From the NCBI GenBank assembly GCA_947478845.1, contig CANJXC010000012.1, forward strand, positions 41,316 to 105,315: a stretch of DNA of 64,000 nucleotides, read 5' to 3'. The stretch comes from Spirochaetales bacterium. Its GTDB lineage: Bacteria > Spirochaetota > Spirochaetia > JABEVK01. Below the pieces are notes generated by a model. That model was given only the letters and a program-made list of their open reading frames with translations, made no database searches and had not been told where the DNA came from. Made by a program: the position numbers and the translations under genes. Each line of letters opens with the position of its first letter. Position 1 is the first letter of the stretch. Below, in pieces: positions 16,442-23,906 of this stretch.

Positions 16442-18472
16442 TCAGTCTATCTTCTGGATTAGATTGATGCTGGGAACGGCCCTGAGGGCCTTAAGTATCT
16501 TCTGAACGTCTTCTTTGTGCTCCAGTTCCATGGTGAAGGCTCCGATGAGGTGGCCTTGGTGGTCGTCCTCGAGTTTGCCCTCGATGAGATGACCCTTGTA
16601 TTTGCGCACGGCGCTCTCAATTTCGCTGAACAGGTCGGAACCGCGCTTGGCGACAAGGCGAAAGCGGCGGGTTACGAACGGACTTACCGTTTCCCACTCA
16701 ACTTCAATCTGCCTGTCATCGATGCCGGGAATGTGTTTGACATTGGGGCAATCATCGCGGTGAATCGTGATTCCACGGCCCCGGCTGACGAAACCCACGA
16801 TGGGGTCCCCGGTGACGGGGTTGCAACACTGGGCAAACCGGATGAGCACGTTGCGCTGGTCGTCGATACGCACCCCCACCTTAGAGGGGTCGAGAATGCG
16901 TTGAGTAGGCAATGGTGGGTCTTCGGGACGGACTATTGAAGGCCCTGGCACCGAGGTACTGTGCGGGGTGGCCTCCTGCCTCGAAGTCTTAGCAACGATG
17001 TTTTTATCGATGACCAGACTGTCGTCGTTGTGGGCAAGCCAGTGGCGGATCTTGGCACGGGCACTTTTTGTAGCTACGCTACGCAACCAGTTCACGTGGG
17101 GATGAGCTTGCGGGTGAGTGATGATTTCGATGACTTGGGTGTTCCCCAGGGGTTGGCCTAGGGCGATGATGGAACCGTCCGCTTTGGCAGCCATGGTTTT
17201 GTTGCCCACCTCGGTGTGAATGGCAAAGGCAAAGTCGAGCGCGGTGGCACCTGCTGGAAGTTCTACAACCTTTCCCTTGGGCGTAAAGACGTAGATGGCA
17301 TCCTTGAGGAGCTCGCCTTTGATCTCGTTGAGAAACTCTTCGCCTCCTGATCCTGCGTCCTGCCAAAGTTGGAGCTTGTTCAGGATCGTAAAGTCCGTAT
17401 GGCTCACTTTGGCAGAAGTTTTGTAGAGCCAATGGGCGGCAATGCCAAACTCCGCGGTCTGGTGCATATCGAACGAGCGAATCTGGATTTCGGTGCGGCG
17501 ACCGCTCTCGCCGATAACGGTCGTGTGCAAGCTCTGGTAGCCGTTGTCTTTGGGCATGGCAATATAATCTTTAAACCGGCCCTCTATCGGCTTCCAAAGC
17601 TTATGGACGACACCCAAGAGGGTGTAGCACTCGGTTGCGGTAGAGCAGTAAATGCGCAAACCAAGCATGTCGAATACCTCGTCGAGGTCACGACCGGTTT
17701 TCCACTTGGTGTAGATCGAATAAAAGTGTTTCGCCCGGGCGTCAATCGTGACGGCGATACCCTCCTCACGGGAGGCCGCGAGAAGGCTTTCCCGCACGTT
17801 TTCCAGGTAGGCTTCGCGCTCGCCACGCTTGGAGTCGACCCAGTCTTTAATCTGGTAGTAGGCACCTTTGTCGAGGTTCTTGAGGGCGAGGTCCTCGAGA
17901 TGGTTTTTGAGGTTGCTGATTCCCAGCCTTCCGGCCAGCGGCGCGTAGATGTCCAGACATTCGTTAGCGATGCGGCGAACCTTATCTTCGGGGAGGTGCT
18001 GAAGGGTGGTCATATTGTGCACCTTATCGGCCAGCTTGATCATAATGACCCGCAAGTCCTTGATCATGGCAAAGAACATCTTGCGGATCGTTTCGGCTTC
18101 CTGCACGCTCTTGGTCTTGGCATGCAGGATATGGATTTTGGTGACACCATCGACAAGGCTGAGCACCTCGGCGCCAAAAGCAGTTTCCACTTCCGTGGGT
18201 GTGGCCACCGTGTCTTCGAGAACGTCGTGCAAAAGACCGGCAATCACAGTGGCACAGTCCATTTTCAGCTCGGAAAGGATGGCCGCCACTTGCACCGGGT
18301 GAATGATGTAAGGCTCGCCCGAGGCACGTTTCTGGTCTCGGTGAAGGTCTTCCGCCCAAGCCACTGCCCGGGCTACAGCATCTTTTTCCGCCGAAGAAAA
18401 ATGCGAAATCCGTTGAGTAAACTCGATCTTGAGAGCCTCAAGATTGGACTGCTGTAAGAGCAAACCCGTCAT
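16442..18472 (-). CDS. rsh: Bifunctional (p)ppGpp synthetase/hydrolase (RelA/SpoT homologue)
   Basis: 676 residues from the ATG at 18472 (MTGLLLQQSNLEAL). The hydrolase domain has HPVQVAAIL and LLHDVLEDT (the HDxxED metal site). The synthetase domain has GRFKDYIAMPKDNGYQSLHTT; the RFKD form is the one found in bifunctional enzymes. A TGS domain (IYVFTPKGKVVELPAGATA) and a C-terminal ACT domain follow. It controls the stringent response. The start is supported by TTGCAA, 17 bases, TATTCC ending six bases upstream, with no Shine-Dalgarno. An in-frame GTG at 18514 would overlap that promoter. Confidence 0.96.
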   Translation of the reverse strand: MTGLLLQQSNLEALKIEFTQRISHFSSAEKDAVARAVAWAEDLHRDQKRASGEPYIIHPVQVAAILSELKMDCATVIAGLLHDVLEDTVATPTEVETAFGAEVLSLVDGVTKIHILHAKTKSVQEAETIRKMFFAMIKDLRVIMIKLADKVHNMTTLQHLPEDKVRRIANECLDIYAPLAGRLGISNLKNHLEDLALKNLDKGAYYQIKDWVDSKRGEREAYLENVRESLLAASREEGIAVTIDARAKHFYSIYTKWKTGRDLDEVFDMLGLRIYCSTATECYTLLGVVHKLWKPIEGRFKDYIAMPKDNGYQSLHTTVIGESGRRTEIQIRSFDMHQTAEFGIAAHWLYKTSAKVSHTDFTILNKLQLWQDAGSGGEEFLNEIKGELLKDAIYVFTPKGKVVELPAGATALDFAFAIHTEVGNKTMAAKADGSIIALGQPLGNTQVIEIITHPQAHPHVNWLRSVATKSARAKIRHWLAHNDDSLVIDKNIVAKTSRQEATPHSTSVPGPSIVRPEDPPLPTQRILDPSKVGVRIDDQRNVLIRFAQCCNPVTGDPIVGFVSRGRGITIHRDDCPNVKHIPGIDDRQIEVEWETVSPFVTRRFRLVAKRGSDLFSEIESAVRKYKGHLIEGKLEDDHQGHLIGAFTMELEHKEDVQKILKALRAVPSINLIQKID

Positions 18473-18478
18473 ATTCAA

Positions 18479-18507
18479 GGAATACGCTTTTCCCGGACCG
18501 CTTGCAA
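18479..18507 (-). promoter_or_regulatory. Putative leaderless promoter of rsh
   Basis: On the minus strand TTGCAA (18502-18507), a 17-base spacer and TATTCC (18479-18484), ending six bases before the preferred ATG. Confidence 0.4.
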
Positions 18508-18565
18508 GGGGCACCGGCGACCACCACAGCCGCGATACAGTTGGCTTAACTGACAGTCTTCTTGA

Positions 18566-19267
18566 TTAGCTGGTCGCCGATACAGGCTTTCTCGTTTCAA
18601 CGGTTGGGCTTTCATGGGGACGCGGGCCTTTTATGACGCAGGAAACTCCGGTGGAAGGGTGCGGAAACTCCATCGATACGCACCACAACTGCAGGCCCAA
18701 AGGACCCGGCGCACGCCAGTGGGGGATCAGCCAGTTGTTGAGGCTGGTATCTCCCCAAACCGTATCGCCAAGAATCGGGTGCCTAAGGTCCTCCAGATGC
18801 TGTCGAATCTGGTGGCGGCGGCCCGTCACCGGCCTCGCTTCCACCAAACTGTACCTGAAGGTTTCAAACCCCCGGCGCGCCCATGGTTTTTCGTACTGTG
18901 CGAGGACACGAAAATGCGTTTCGGCTTCAAGCCACCGCTTCACCTTACGGTCGGGCTGAACCGGCGTGGTCGCTACTACATCCTGACACCAACCCCGCAC
19001 CAGAGCCTGGTAAACTTTCTCTACCCGATGTTCTTGAAAGGCTTTTCCCAAGGATGAGGCCGCCTCATGGTCGAGGGCAAATAATAGGACTCCTGAAGTA
19101 GGACGGTCCAACCTGTGAACAGGAAACAGCTTCAATCCGGTCTGACTTGCGAGCAACTCCACGACGGCAGGCTCGTCAGGTGAAAACTCACTGCGGTGGA
19201 CATGCAGACCCGCTGGCTTGTTCACCGCCAACAGCCTGTCGTCCCGGTAAAGGACTTCGAAGGTCAA
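18566..19267 (-). CDS. RluA-family pseudouridine synthase
   Basis: 233 residues beginning at TTG 19267, which overlaps the stop of the preceding gene as TTGA and has AGAAG upstream. It has LLAVNKPAGLHVHRSE near residue 15 and the catalytic-aspartate motif HRLDRPTSGVLLFAL near residue 50, then RRHQIRQHLEDLRHPILGD near 165. There is no S4 domain, so it resembles TruC (tRNA U65) or short RluA forms; the target RNA is not certain. It is translationally coupled to the small upstream protein. Confidence 0.92.
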   Translation of the reverse strand: MTFEVLYRDDRLLAVNKPAGLHVHRSEFSPDEPAVVELLASQTGLKLFPVHRLDRPTSGVLLFALDHEAASSLGKAFQEHRVEKVYQALVRGWCQDVVATTPVQPDRKVKRWLEAETHFRVLAQYEKPWARRGFETFRYSLVEARPVTGRRHQIRQHLEDLRHPILGDTVWGDTSLNNWLIPHWRAPGPLGLQLWCVSMEFPHPSTGVSCVIKGPRPHESPTVETRKPVSATS

Positions 19268-19653
19268 TATCGCTTCTTTTCGACGAGGATGGTCATCAGT
19301 TGATTCAAAAGTCGAAGATCCATCGTATCCGCATTGGCGTTGATGCCCTCGCGCACGAGCTCCCACTCCTGTTCGCTAAACTCGACCTCGTTGGTGGCGA
19401 GCTGCCCGTTCATGAAGTCGATCATCGCCAGTGGACCTTCTGCCAACTGGTAGATCGTGCGGGTCGCCGGGTCAGAGTCCAAGAACTTCTCCCAGTAAAA
19501 ATTAAAAATATCGTGCTTCAGGTTTTCGGGGAGCTCGGTGAGGAAGGTGAACATCACATCGCGGATGTCGCCGGCAACTTCCTCATCGGGACGACCCTGC
19601 TTACGCCTTATCGCTTCTTTGGCTCTTTTGTAGTATGCGTCAGAACCCGTCAT
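19264..19653 (-). CDS. Unrecognised small acidic helical protein
   Basis: 129 residues from the ATG at 19653 (MTGSDAYYKRAKEAIRRKQG), with AGAGGG as the likely ribosome-binding site. No signal peptide, no membrane helix, no recognised motif. Predicted helical and acidic, with a phenylalanine/tyrosine-rich centre (LKHDIFNFYWEKFLDSDP). Its stop overlaps the TTG start of the pseudouridine synthase, so the two proteins are probably made together. Confidence 0.7.
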   Translation of the reverse strand: MTGSDAYYKRAKEAIRRKQGRPDEEVAGDIRDVMFTFLTELPENLKHDIFNFYWEKFLDSDPATRTIYQLAEGPLAMIDFMNGQLATNEVEFSEQEWELVREGINANADTMDLRLLNQLMTILVEKKRY

Positions 19654-19709
19654 GATTGCCCTCTGGGCTGGCATCCTACACAAAAGCCGTCGATGTTTCC
19701 AGAACTCAC

Positions 19710-20930
19710 TCAGTTTTCGAGAATGGTGATTTCTACCCGGCGGTTCTTTTGTTTATGGGCCTCGGTATCGTTGGGGGCTACCGGGTGTTCGGCACCCCAG
19801 CCCCGGTAAACCAATTTTTCTGAGGTCCTCACGCCTTGGCGTACCAATTGGTTACCAACCGCAGCGGCCCGGTCCCGGGAAAGCTTCTGACGTTGCTCGG
19901 CTGTTCCCGCCAAAGCCGTATGCCCCTCCACCAAAATATCGCGGTCGGAGTACTTTTTGAGGATCTGCCCGATGAGCCGGATTTTTTCCTGCTCGCTGGG
20001 AAGCAAAACGGCCGAATCGGCAGGGAACAGAATGTTGTCGAGATTGATCACGACGCCTTTTTCAGCTTGTGTCACCTGCACATCGGGCATTCCGCTGTCG
20101 GCCAGGGCCTTTTTCACTTCGGCGGCCATTTGGGGTTTGTTCATCGATAAGGCCTCGGTCATCTGCGAGGCCCCGTCGCCGCCAAACTCATACACATCCT
20201 GGTTGTTCATGGTAAGGACCAGAGTGTATTCCTCCTCGTAGCCCTCCTCCTCTCCCTTTTCCTTGTTGAAAAAGTGCTTCTGGTGCGAGTAACCGCTGAG
20301 CACTACCGGCCAAGCACCTTTGGTCGACGAGGTAAAGCCTGTATTGGCATAGATGTTGTAGTCGGAACTAATCACCTCCAGTGTGCGCCCATTTTTTAGT
20401 TGGGGGCCAAGGTCGGTGTAGCGCACATCGATGGGAATGTGCAGCAACTTGTCGACACCGAAATCTTCGCGCAGATCGTGAACTTCCTCACCCTTGGCAG
20501 TCCAGGTATCACCCGGTTTTATCGCATGGTCGGGAAAGGTAGGGACATGGCGCACCACCGGCATCACGTCGTCTGTTGGCACCGTGTAGCGCCCTAAGCG
20601 GTCTACTGAATAGGCTGTGTCGAACTCTTGGCTAATCGCCTTTGCCCCTTGGCGCCGGTCACTGTCGCTCAGGAAGACAATGTGGCCTTTGAGCAGGCCT
20701 TTCCCGGTCGCATCGACCGCGGTGACGCTATAACTTACCTTGTAGGTCTGAAGGGTAGTCTGAACCAGCCGGCCGTTGATGTACGCTTTCTGGACTCCGG
20801 TGCCGTAGTAGCGGAACTGGTCTCCAGAGGTCCACTGAAACGCCAGAGGAATTGAAACTCCTTGCGCCGGTAACATCTTTGGCAAAAGCAGGAGCCCCAG
20901 CAGGGCCACTATGGAAATGGCTTTCGACAT
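19710..20930 (-). CDS. OmpA-family outer-membrane/periplasmic protein
   Basis: 406 residues with a signal peptide (MSKAISIVALLGLLLLPKML, cleavage probably after PAQG). The N-terminal 280 residues are beta-rich with no assigned family. The C-terminal 110 residues are an OmpA-like peptidoglycan-binding domain: ILFPADSAVLLPSEQEKI near 300, ILVEGHTALAGTAEQRQKLSRDRA near 340, and NRRVEITILEN at the end. It probably anchors the envelope to peptidoglycan. A strong Shine-Dalgarno (AGGAGG) precedes the ATG. Confidence 0.9.
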   Translation of the reverse strand: MSKAISIVALLGLLLLPKMLPAQGVSIPLAFQWTSGDQFRYYGTGVQKAYINGRLVQTTLQTYKVSYSVTAVDATGKGLLKGHIVFLSDSDRRQGAKAISQEFDTAYSVDRLGRYTVPTDDVMPVVRHVPTFPDHAIKPGDTWTAKGEEVHDLREDFGVDKLLHIPIDVRYTDLGPQLKNGRTLEVISSDYNIYANTGFTSSTKGAWPVVLSGYSHQKHFFNKEKGEEEGYEEEYTLVLTMNNQDVYEFGGDGASQMTEALSMNKPQMAAEVKKALADSGMPDVQVTQAEKGVVINLDNILFPADSAVLLPSEQEKIRLIGQILKKYSDRDILVEGHTALAGTAEQRQKLSRDRAAAVGNQLVRQGVRTSEKLVYRGWGAEHPVAPNDTEAHKQKNRRVEITILEN

Positions 20931-20991
20931 GTTGGTCTTCCTCCTAGACTCCCCAGCTTCGCTATACCTTTCGGTCCCCGACGACCATTTC

Positions 20992-21021
20992 TTGACAAAG
21001 CGGAAAACCGGCTGATATCCT
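20992..21021 (+). promoter_or_regulatory. Putative promoter of the DbpA-like RNA-binding protein
   Basis: TTGACA (20992-20997), an 18-base spacer and TATCCT (21016-21021), with a 22-base gap holding GGAG before the TTG start at 21044. Confidence 0.5.
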
Positions 21022-21043
21022 TAGATTTTGGAGAGCAACCCCC

Positions 21044-21559
21044 TTGAGTTCCCAAACGCCCAAAGGAATCGACCTTTCGACCCTTAAACCCTTGGTCGAC
21101 GAGCTTCAGCGCCGACTCAGGGAAGACGAAAATCTTGACGAACTGGCCTCTTGGCAGAAGGTTTTCCGCAAAACGGTTCCACTGTTTTCCCGTAGCATGG
21201 TGGCAGGCTACCTTCTCCGGGAGTGGGCGGGAAAGGCCACCGTGCGACGTAAAATGAATACCACTACGGTCTTCGTGAGTGTCGGCAAGAACCGCCGAGT
21301 TTTTCCCCGCGATCTGGTGGCCTTATTGGTCACTGCTGGCGGTGTACCAAAGCTCGATATCGGGGACATCAAGATCCTCGACAACTATTCGTTTGTCGAG
21401 GTCGAAGAAAACTCAGCCGCTGATTTGATCAGCCGACTCGAGGGAACTGCCTTCCGGGGCCGACGCCTGACGGTTAACTTTGCCAAAAAACGCGGCTCTG
21501 GAGAGCCCGACTTTAAAGAATCGTCAAGCGAAGCAGGGTCACCAGAAGAAAAACGTTGA
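21044..21559 (+). CDS. Stand-alone DbpA-type RNA-binding domain protein
   Basis: 171 residues starting at TTG with GGAG about ten bases upstream. Residues about 75-150 match the RNA-recognition fold found at the C-terminus of DbpA DEAD-box helicases: TTVFVSVGKNRRVFPRDLV, IGDIKILDNYSFVEVEE and LEGTAFRGRRLTVNFAKK. No helicase core is present or adjacent. The N-terminal 70 residues are helical and of unknown type. It may bind rRNA on its own or recruit a helicase. Its last 47 bases overlap the convergent membrane protein gene. Confidence 0.82.
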   Translation: MSSQTPKGIDLSTLKPLVDELQRRLREDENLDELASWQKVFRKTVPLFSRSMVAGYLLREWAGKATVRRKMNTTTVFVSVGKNRRVFPRDLVALLVTAGGVPKLDIGDIKILDNYSFVEVEENSAADLISRLEGTAFRGRRLTVNFAKKRGSGEPDFKESSSEAGSPEEKR

Positions 21560-22442
21560 GGCCTGCCCCCGCAGCCAAAACGGCATGGGCCAAGATCTCC
21601 AACCTGCGGGCATGCAGGCCGCAGCTGAGGGCCTTCTCGGGAGCATCACCGCGAAACCTCAGCACGTCACGGGTAGCCCTGAGAGTTCTGCTTTCTGCCC
21701 ATAGCTTCGAAAACCAGTAGAACAGGAAAATTCCGGGGGGGAGAAAAAAGGTGCTAGGAAGCAGGGCCAAGGCGAGGGCCGAAAGGCCAAGGGCACGGGA
21801 CCCCGGAAACCGCAGTTCCCAGTAGGCCACTAAAAGGAGCGTCCCGAAACCCACCAGCAGAGAAATCGGTGTAACTGGATTCCAGTGTTCGATCACCTGC
21901 CGTGAATCACGCAGGGTCCGTTCCAGAACGGTGGTCTCATCGCCGTGGAAGGCAAGGACCAGCAGAGGTTTCCCCGGTTTGGATTCAAACAGGGGGATAG
22001 GCGAACTCGTGCTTAAGTAGCCCCAGATGAGAAAACGGGTACCTTCAGGAAGGACCCCCAAGTTGGTCCAGTTGACTTTGCGGGGCGGTTCTTGTGGCGA
22101 CCCGCCCTCGTCGGGATGTTCCAGAAAGTACACTTCCACACCCCGGATCCTGACCTGCACGCTGACCTGCTCGTTTCCTATCCAGAGTGTGTCGCGACCT
22201 TCAAAAGCTTCAAGGGAGCCGATAAGCCGAAAGGGTCCCGAGTCGTTGCGGTACTCCTGAAGAGCCCGGAAAGTGACCACAGGTGAGGCCGCCGCCGCCG
22301 TGAGCCATCGGCGAAGGCCGCGCCAGCCGCCACGAACCACAAAGGCACCCGCCATAGGGAATGCCACGTAAAACAGCAAGGCAAGGAGAACTGGTGCCCA
22401 AAGAACCACGGCTTCAGGCTTTGACGTTGAGGACGAGGCCAC
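21513..22442 (-). CDS. Unrecognised membrane protein with three or four helices
   Basis: About 309 residues from the GTG at 22442. An N-terminal membrane helix (APVLLALLFYVAFPMAG) is followed by an extracytoplasmic beta-rich region of about 120 residues, a second helix pair near residues 190-240 (LLVGFGTLLLVAYW, then LSALALALLPSTFFLPPGIF), and a last helix at the C-terminus (LNVFLLVTLLRLTIL). A later GTG at 22407-22409, just after the upstream gene's stop, would suit translational coupling better. It follows the 123-residue gene on the same strand. No family recognised. Confidence 0.7.
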   Translation of the reverse strand: MASSSTSKPEAVVLWAPVLLALLFYVAFPMAGAFVVRGGWRGLRRWLTAAAASPVVTFRALQEYRNDSGPFRLIGSLEAFEGRDTLWIGNEQVSVQVRIRGVEVYFLEHPDEGGSPQEPPRKVNWTNLGVLPEGTRFLIWGYLSTSSPIPLFESKPGKPLLVLAFHGDETTVLERTLRDSRQVIEHWNPVTPISLLVGFGTLLLVAYWELRFPGSRALGLSALALALLPSTFFLPPGIFLFYWFSKLWAESRTLRATRDVLRFRGDAPEKALSCGLHARRLEILAHAVLAAGAGLNVFLLVTLLRLTIL

Positions 22443-22785
22443 TCATGTGGCCCCAACTCTTGTAGGGCTGAGAGTCGGACTGCATCTGAAACGCCTGCTG
22501 GGAAAGCTTTTGGATGGTTTCTTCGGGGCGGGAAAGGTCCATCTCCTCTTTCTTGAGGGGGGCAGTGCCACGCTGACGGTGCGAATTGATTTGTGAAAGG
22601 AGGCTGTCAATAATCTGTATGCGGTCGAGGCTCAGGCCGCCGTCGACAGAGGGAACGCCCTGAACAAATTGGAACTGGGCAAACATAGAAAGCCCAGGCT
22701 GAACGGGAACTTCCAACTTTCCGCTGAAGGGTTGTGTGTAGTAACTGTAGGGCCCGCCGCCCGAAACACCCAATAATCCACTCAT
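22414..22785 (-). CDS. Unrecognised small protein
   Basis: 123 residues, starting MSGLLGVSGGGPYSYYTQPF. No signal peptide or membrane helix. The sequence looks like a flexible glycine-rich N-terminus, a central SLDRIQIIDSLLSQINSHRQ helix and another helical stretch (EETIQKLSQQAFQM). No family recognised. There is no Shine-Dalgarno; TTGAAA, 16 bases and TAGAGA end nine bases upstream. Confidence 0.65.
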   Translation of the reverse strand: MSGLLGVSGGGPYSYYTQPFSGKLEVPVQPGLSMFAQFQFVQGVPSVDGGLSLDRIQIIDSLLSQINSHRQRGTAPLKKEEMDLSRPEETIQKLSQQAFQMQSDSQPYKSWGHMSGLVLNVKA

Positions 22786-22794
22786 TTTTTGTGA

Positions 22795-22822
22795 TCTCTA
22801 ACCCGAATATCGGCGGTTTCAA
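22795..22822 (-). promoter_or_regulatory. Putative leaderless promoter of the 123-residue protein
   Basis: On the minus strand TTGAAA (22817-22822), a 16-base spacer and TAGAGA (22795-22800), nine bases before the ATG. The spacer contains CCGA-3-TCGG (22803-22813). Confidence 0.35.
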
Positions 22823-22847
22823 AAAATGTATAAGCGGATTCCGAAAG

Positions 22848-23204
22848 TCAGCGGTTTTGGCGGTCTTTTTTCGTTTGGCAGTCGATGCAAAACAGGGCGT
22901 AGGGAATAGCTTCAAGTCTGGGTGTCGGGATGATTTTCGAGCACTCCATGCAGACGCCGTAGCGCTCATTTTGGATGCGCCCCAAAGCATTTTCGATGAG
23001 GCTCAGCTTCCTCGTCTCAACCACATTGAGAGCTTCGAGATTTTTCTTGTCAACGTCGTCGGCTGCCATGTCGACGATATCTTTAGGATCCATATCCTCA
23101 ACGATCTCTCGAAAGCCTTCGCTCTCTGCTTCCAGATGCCTGAGAATTTCCGCTTTTTGTTTCAATAGTTCGGCTTTCATTTTCGCTAGAAATTGTTTGT
23201 CCAA
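22848..23204 (-). CDS. DksA/TraR-family zinc-finger transcription factor
   Basis: 118 residues from a TTG at 23204, chosen because GGGAGGG lies eight bases upstream. The first 75 residues form the coiled-coil part (FLAKMKAELLKQKAEILRHL). The C-terminus has the C4 zinc finger CMECSKIIPTPRLEAIPYA followed by CIDC. Family members bind the RNA polymerase secondary channel and act with ppGpp, which fits the rsh gene 4.4 kb away. The coiled-coil-tip aspartates are not obvious. The gene is divergent from infA and the -35 boxes of the two genes form one palindrome. Confidence 0.9.
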   Translation of the reverse strand: MDKQFLAKMKAELLKQKAEILRHLEAESEGFREIVEDMDPKDIVDMAADDVDKKNLEALNVVETRKLSLIENALGRIQNERYGVCMECSKIIPTPRLEAIPYALFCIDCQTKKDRQNR

Positions 23205-23263
23205 AACCTTGTCCCTCCCGGAAGCTGAGAAAACCAAGGTAATCTCTTCATTATTGCGGAAAA

Positions 23264-23279
23264 TGTCAACAGGTTGACA
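23264..23279. promoter_or_regulatory. Palindrome formed by the divergent -35 boxes of dksA-like and infA
   Basis: TGTCAA (23264-23269), four bases, TTGACA (23274-23279). Each arm reads as a perfect TTGACA -35 on one strand, so the two promoters share a symmetric site. Confidence 0.5.
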
Positions 23280-23302
23280 AAGGGGGGGCAGGTCCCTATC
23301 AT
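23274..23302 (+). promoter_or_regulatory. Strong leaderless promoter of infA
   Basis: TTGACA (23274-23279, perfect), a 17-base spacer and TATCAT (23297-23302, five of six). Only nine bases separate the -10 from the ATG at 23312, and no Shine-Dalgarno lies between. Confidence 0.65.
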
Positions 23303-23311
23303 CGTTGGACT

Positions 23312-23533
23312 ATGGCCGACAAAGAAGAAACGATCGAAGTGGAAGGTGTGGTTCGCGAATCTCTGCCCAACACCATGTTCCGCGTGGAGATCCAGAATGG
23401 GCACGTCATCCTGGCTCACCTGTCGGGCAAGATGCGGAAGAACTACATCCGCATTGTTCCAGGCGACCGTGTCAAAGTGGAACTCTCTCCTTACGACCTG
23501 ACCCGGGGCAGGATTATTTTCCGGGAACGTTAA
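23312..23533 (+). CDS. infA: Translation initiation factor IF-1
   Basis: 73 residues, the standard IF-1 length and an S1/OB fold: [40 protein letters not shown] and [19 protein letters not shown]. It blocks the ribosomal A site during initiation. It is a single-gene unit with a near-consensus promoter whose predicted transcript starts only about 2-4 bases before the ATG. An initiation factor itself read from a leaderless mRNA is notable. Its end overlaps the convergent Smr gene by 20 bases. Confidence 0.97.
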   Translation: MADKEETIEVEGVVRESLPNTMFRVEIQNGHVILAHLSGKMRKNYIRIVPGDRVKVELSPYDLTRGRIIFRER

Positions 23534-23906
23534 GCCATACCCACACGGCACCACTGCCACCCTGATTACGCGGCGTTTCTCCCCAGGCCGCCACATGCGG
23601 GTTCTTCACAAGAACATGTCGCACCGCCTCCTTGAGAACAGCCTTTCCCTCCAGGGAATGCAATCCTTTACCATGGATGACACGAACTTTGCTGTAACCG
23701 GTCTGTCGTGACTGGGATAGGAAGTTTAGCAAAAGGAGGACCGCTTTTTCACGAAGGAGCCCATGGAGGTCGATTTCGTCGTCAGCTGGGTGTTTTTCCA
23801 TTACGGTGCGCGAGGGCAGGTTCTTGGCAGCAGATGGCTCGTCTTTTTCAGGCACAGGGCCACCCTGCGATTCCCACCGGGCAAGGGTCTCTCCAAAGTC
23901 TTTCAT
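23514..23906 (-). CDS. Small Smr (MutS2 C-terminal type) domain protein
   Basis: 130 residues from the ATG at 23906, which overlaps the stop of the BatD/E gene as ATGA. The Smr signature is [19 protein letters not shown] near residue 55, [11 protein letters not shown] near 85 and [10 protein letters not shown] at the C-terminus. Stand-alone Smr domains bind or nick nucleic acid, and some act in ribosome rescue as RNA endonucleases. It is the last gene of the moxR/Bat operon, an unexpected partner. Confidence 0.9.
   Translation of the reverse strand: MKDFGETLARWESQGGPVPEKDEPSAAKNLPSRTVMEKHPADDEIDLHGLLREKAVLLLLNFLSQSRQTGYSKVRVIHGKGLHSLEGKAVLKEAVRHVLVKNPHVAAWGETPRNQGGSGAVWVWLNVPGK

Noticed and set aside
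17369..18457. Plus-strand 362-codon open frame antisense to rsh
   Set aside because: Shadow of a strongly supported gene; composition follows the reverse complement of conserved motifs.
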